A stretch of DNA of 8,531 nucleotides from Candidatus Zhuqueibacterota bacterium. Its GTDB lineage: Bacteria; SM23-31. The stretch spans positions 1 to 8,531 of the forward strand of contig JADFON010000054.1 of the NCBI GenBank assembly GCA_022562855.1, read 5' to 3'. This document shows, in pieces, positions 6,078-8,531 of this stretch (position 1 is its first letter; each line of letters starts with the position of its first letter). Under the pieces are notes generated by a model. It had not been told where the DNA came from and searched no databases. It saw only the letters and a program-made list of their open reading frames with translations. The translations under genes and the position numbers were made by a program.

Positions 6078-7289
6078 ATGCAGCTTCTGCACAAAAAATC
6101 ACTACAGATTATTTCAGTTAAAATCATACTTTTAGTATTTTTATTCTTGTTTCAATTATCAAACGGCTCTGTTTTAGCGCAGGATATTAATGCCTATACA
6201 CCTCCTCCCGACAATTCGGATTATCCGATTGTGCATCACCGGAACGTCAAAAACGTGATTTTGTTGATTGGCGACGGGATGGGATTTAATCAGATACTAT
6301 CAGGACGTATCAAGTTTGTCGGCGCGATGAATAAATTGTACATGGATAAACTTCCCATTTCCGGCGTGCAGTTTACCCATGCAGACGACCAGCTCATTAC
6401 TGATTCTGCCTCAAGCGCAACCGCGATTTCTTCCGGGTATAAAACCAAAAACGGGTTGATAGCCATGACCCCTGATAGTATGTCATTGCCCACATTATTG
6501 GAACTCTCGCAGGAAAAGAATAAAGCGGTCGGCTTGATAACGACCGTTCAGTCAACTCATGCAACAATGGCGTCGTTCGGAGCGCATATAATAAATAGAA
6601 ATATGCAGGCAGCGATAGCCGAACAGTATGTCGAGAGCAATATTGATATAATTTTGGGAGGAGGAAGGTCATATTATCTTCCACAAAATATGCGGGGAAG
6701 CAACCGGAAAGACGACAGGGACATTCTTTGGGAATTCGCAGATAGAGGGTACACTGTTGCCTCAAATTACGCAGAACTTATGGCTGCCGATAACGAAAAA
6801 CTCATAGGTATATTCAGCATGGACGAAATGAAATCCGTCCGCCCCGAACCCTCCATCGAAGAAATGGTGAGGAAAGCTGTTGAAATTCTCAGCAAAGACG
6901 AAGACGGGTTTTTTCTGATGGTTGAAGGCGGACAAATTGACTGGGGAGCGCACGACAATGATTTTGAATACATGCTTCGGGAGTTAATTGCTTTTGACTG
7001 GGCAGTCAAGACCGCTGTTGAATTTGCCATACAAGACAACAATACGCTGGTAATCGTCACCGCCGACCATGAGACCGGGGGATTGATTTTGACGGGCGGC
7101 GGAATGTGGGGAGAAGAATTAGAATACAACTGGGCAACAACGGGACACACACCCACTCCTGTACCGGTTCGCGCATTCGGTCCCGGGGCAGAAGACTTCG
7201 CGGGATTTTACCAGAATACGGAGATAGGCGTCAAAATAGCAAACCTCATGAAATTCGAAAATTTTCCCCGCCCCAAATACAAAAAATGA
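6078..7289 (+). CDS. phoA: Secreted alkaline phosphatase (PhoA superfamily, TAB5-like metal site)
   Basis: Phosphate monoesterase exported across the inner membrane. The frame is open upstream to 5967 into the preceding gene, but the ATG at 6078 is chosen because AAAGG lies seven bases before it and a signal peptide starts there: KK, a hydrophobic core (about 9-27) and likely cleavage VLA|QD after A34. The mature enzyme has LLIGDGMG (D66), TDSASSAT with nucleophile S110, THAT (H161, T163), likely phosphate-binding R174, VEGGQIDWGAH (E283, D288, H292), TADHETGG (D330, H331) and TTGHTP (H357), so the two-zinc plus magnesium active site is complete. H161 and W289 at the positions of E. coli D153 and K328 match the arrangement in the Antarctic TAB5 enzyme. 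Length is 403 residues. No secretion-system C-terminal sorting domain is seen. It is probably used to scavenge phosphate from organic esters; no Pho box was identified. Confidence 0.93.
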   Translation: MQLLHKKSLQIISVKIILLVFLFLFQLSNGSVLAQDINAYTPPPDNSDYPIVHHRNVKNVILLIGDGMGFNQILSGRIKFVGAMNKLYMDKLPISGVQFTHADDQLITDSASSATAISSGYKTKNGLIAMTPDSMSLPTLLELSQEKNKAVGLITTVQSTHATMASFGAHIINRNMQAAIAEQYVESNIDIILGGGRSYYLPQNMRGSNRKDDRDILWEFADRGYTVASNYAELMAADNEKLIGIFSMDEMKSVRPEPSIEEMVRKAVEILSKDEDGFFLMVEGGQIDWGAHDNDFEYMLRELIAFDWAVKTAVEFAIQDNNTLVIVTADHETGGLILTGGGMWGEELEYNWATTGHTPTPVPVRAFGPGAEDFAGFYQNTEIGVKIANLMKFENFPRPKYKK

Positions 7290-7301
7290 AGCAATTAATG
7301 A

Positions 7302-7332
7302 TTGACTAAATTCAAATTATTACTTAACTTTA
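7302..7332 (+). promoter_or_regulatory. Probable promoter of tRNA-Asn
   Basis: TTGACT (7302-7307) is followed, with a 20-base gap after its TTG, by TAACTTTA (7325-7332). The latter matches seven of eight positions of the Bacteroidota -7 element TAnnTTTG. Transcription would start near 7340, about 14 bases before the mature tRNA. A sigma-70 reading of the same place gives a good -35 but only three of six -10 bases. Confidence 0.45.
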
Positions 7333-7353
7333 TGACTCAAAATTATTGAGAAT

Positions 7354-7429
7354 TCCTCGGTAGCTCAATTGGTAGAGCGGGTGGCTGTTAACCACTAGGT
7401 CGTAGGTTCGAGTCCTACCCGAGGAGCCA
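7354..7429 (+). tRNA. tRNA-Asn (anticodon GTT)
   Basis: A complete 76-base cloverleaf. The acceptor stem TCCTCGG (7354-7360) pairs with CCGAGGA (7419-7425), with discriminator G and encoded CCA (7427-7429). The D stem is GCTC/GAGC with an AATTGGTA loop, and the anticodon stem is GGTGG/CCACT around CTGTTAA, with anticodon GTT at 7387-7389. The variable loop is AGGTC, and the T arm is GTAGG/CCTAC around TTCGAGT. The gene is intact. Its 3' half is the usual target of tyrosine-recombinase integration, which fits the integrase 200 bases downstream. Confidence 0.98.
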
Positions 7430-7432
7430 TTG

Positions 7433-7458
7433 CCCCGTAATAACTTACGGGGTTTTTT
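7433..7458 (+). terminator. Rho-independent terminator of tRNA-Asn
   Basis: A perfect 8-bp stem CCCCGTAA/TTACGGGG (7433-7440, 7445-7452) with a TAAC loop, followed by six T residues (7453-7458), starting four bases after the tRNA CCA end. Confidence 0.93.
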
Positions 7459-7630
7459 ATTTCTAAAGGGAAGTAGGGGAAGGTAAGAGTTGTGTAAATA
7501 TGTGTCAGAAATGCTCGAAATCGATGCAGCAAGCCTCCGCTCACCGAGGTTTCATATCGTCGTCATTTCTAATATCGGGTATAAGAATTTAGGTAGTGGA
7601 AACCATGCAAAACCAGTAAAGGAGGAACGC

Positions 7631-8394
7631 ATGGTTAGAATAAAACCAGTCCGCGTAATGAAGCGCGGTCATTATTTTCAATTATACTTTTATAACCACC
7701 TTCAGAAACGGAGACGTATTTCAGCCGGGAATAATTACCTTGTAGCTCAAAAGATGGCTGTGAGGTTCACTGACTGGCTTATTGATGGAAAAGATCCTGA
7801 GAAAGAATACCGCAATTTAAAAGTTAAAGATGCTTCATTGCCGATGACTTTACGGGAATCTTACTCGATCTTTATGAAGAGACATGGTAATTTCAAGAGT
7901 AAATCGATGCAGATCAGTTATGATAAGAGTTTCAGGATTATTTGCAGTAAAAGTAATTTAGCAGATATAAGCCTTGGGAGATTATACCTAGCCTTCTTTC
8001 AAATTATATGCATAAAAGATTAGAAGAAGATAATGTTAAACCTGCTACTGTAAATCGTGAAGCTGAATTTTTGAAAAGCCTTTTCACCAAAGCGGTTGAC
8101 TGGGGTTTTTTACATACTAACCAACTTAGAGGAATGAAACTCTTTAAAGAAACGAACAAGAGAAATGTAAAGTTAACACTTGAACAGGTCAAAGCTCTAG
8201 TAGATATTTTACCTGAGACCATTTCAGACATTGTTGAGTGTGCAATTTATACTGGATTTAGAAAAGAAAACCTCCTCAGTTTAAGAATCGAGAATATTGA
8301 ATTTGATGATAGTGGTACTGGTAAAGTAGTTTGCGTCAAAACTGGAACTTTGACTGGTCATAATGATTTTGTGGAATTTACAGTAATAAGCGGA
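7631..8394 (+). pseudogene. Tyrosine-recombinase integrase, frameshifted and lacking its catalytic C-terminus
   Basis: The frame starts at the ATG 7631, five bases after AAAGGAGG (7618-7625). An upstream extension in frame to 7490 has no support. The N-terminal arm-binding and SAM-like core-binding domains run through LRESYSIFMKRHG and KSMQISYDKSF, but this frame ends at 8021-8023. Family-like sequence resumes in the -1 frame from about 7978 (GEIIPSLLSNYMHKRLEEDN, then KPATVNREAEFLKSLF). Restoring one G to the GGG run at 7976-7978 joins the parts. The catalytic domain begins with LTLEQVKALVDIL and has the first catalytic Arg in YTGFRKENLLSLR (Arg codon 8260-8262). The HxxR box and tyrosine nucleophile never appear, because the frame enters a Calx-beta-like repeat near 8380-8400. 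As read, it cannot be an active recombinase. The position next to tRNA-Asn suggests an integrated element. A read or assembly error is the main alternative for each defect. Confidence 0.8.
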
Positions 8395-8531
8395 ACAATT
8401 ACAGCTGTTAATGATGATATCGCAGAGGGAAACCACAAGAGCGTTCTTAAACATACGGCTAAAAGTAAAGACGACAATTATGGTGGTATCAGTATCAATA
8501 ATGTATCTGTAAGCATTACAGATGACGATAC
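8395..8531 (+). pseudogene. Calx-beta-like repeat fragment of a large surface protein, in frame with the integrase (partial)
   Basis: From about 8395 the integrase frame reads TITAVNDDIAEGNHKSVLKH, later DDNYGGISINNVSVSITDDD, and runs off the right edge. The AVNDDIAEGNH start, the DxNY middle and the SVSITDDD end are the characteristic second half of a Calx-beta-type extracellular repeat as found in large adhesins. The first half of the repeat is missing; integrase sequence stands in its place. No signal peptide, start codon or ribosome binding site of its own is visible. It is either the remains of an adhesin gene joined to the integrase or a misjoined contig end. Confidence 0.6.

Noticed and set aside
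7490-7630. Upstream extension of the integrase frame to a TTG at 7490.
   Set aside because: There is no ribosome binding site there and the residues do not resemble an integrase N-terminus, whereas AAAGGAGG sits five bases before the ATG at 7631.
1-8531. CRISPR array, insertion-sequence ends, toxin-antitoxin or phage-defence genes.
   Set aside because: No regularly spaced repeats, transposase motifs or recognisable defence domains were seen. The only mobility gene is the broken integrase.

Overview
The window looks like ordinary bacterial chromosome for about its first 7.4 kb and turns into an integrase-bearing boundary in the last 1.1 kb. The organism is most plausibly from the Bacteroidota/Ignavibacteriota (FCB) side of the tree. 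The reasons are moderate GC, several genes without a clear Shine-Dalgarno sequence, a tRNA promoter that fits the Bacteroidota-type pattern (TTG, then TAnnTTTG), a TAB5-like alkaline phosphatase, and a Calx-beta-like surface-protein fragment. This placement is an inference. No marker gene here settles it.

Layout, minus-strand block (positions 1-4461). Read in the direction of transcription, from right to left, the genes are endonuclease IV (nfo), a class-I SAM-dependent O-methyltransferase, a metallo-beta-lactamase-fold hydrolase of the glyoxalase II-like group, a possible 19-codon peptide ORF, a monofunctional proline dehydrogenase, and epoxyqueuosine reductase (queG). The last runs off the left edge. 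A strong terminator hairpin lies between proline dehydrogenase and queG, and a weaker one lies after nfo. The block is therefore probably several short transcription units of housekeeping genes rather than one pathway operon.

A 367-base divergent intergenic region (4462-4828) holds no gene. It contains a nested inverted repeat, a run of TCTGTGT-like words and a foldable leader. Rightward from it come a PLP-dependent Cys/Met-metabolism enzyme (trans-sulfuration fold) and a secreted alkaline phosphatase, 67 bases apart and perhaps co-transcribed.

Right end (7300-8531). A complete tRNA-Asn(GTT) with its own promoter and terminator is followed by a tyrosine-recombinase gene, a classic integration-site arrangement. 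The integrase is broken in two ways. A one-base frameshift sits at a GGG run near 7976-7978. Downstream of the catalytic Arg motif the reading frame runs without a stop into a Calx-beta-like repeat, so the His/Arg/Tyr end of the catalytic domain is missing. This junction is either a real recombination scar or an assembly chimera near a contig end. It is the most unusual feature of the window. The other candidate for something undescribed is the 19-residue Cys/Trp/Tyr-containing peptide ORF with a near-perfect ribosome binding site at 2144-2203. I see no convincing complete new system.
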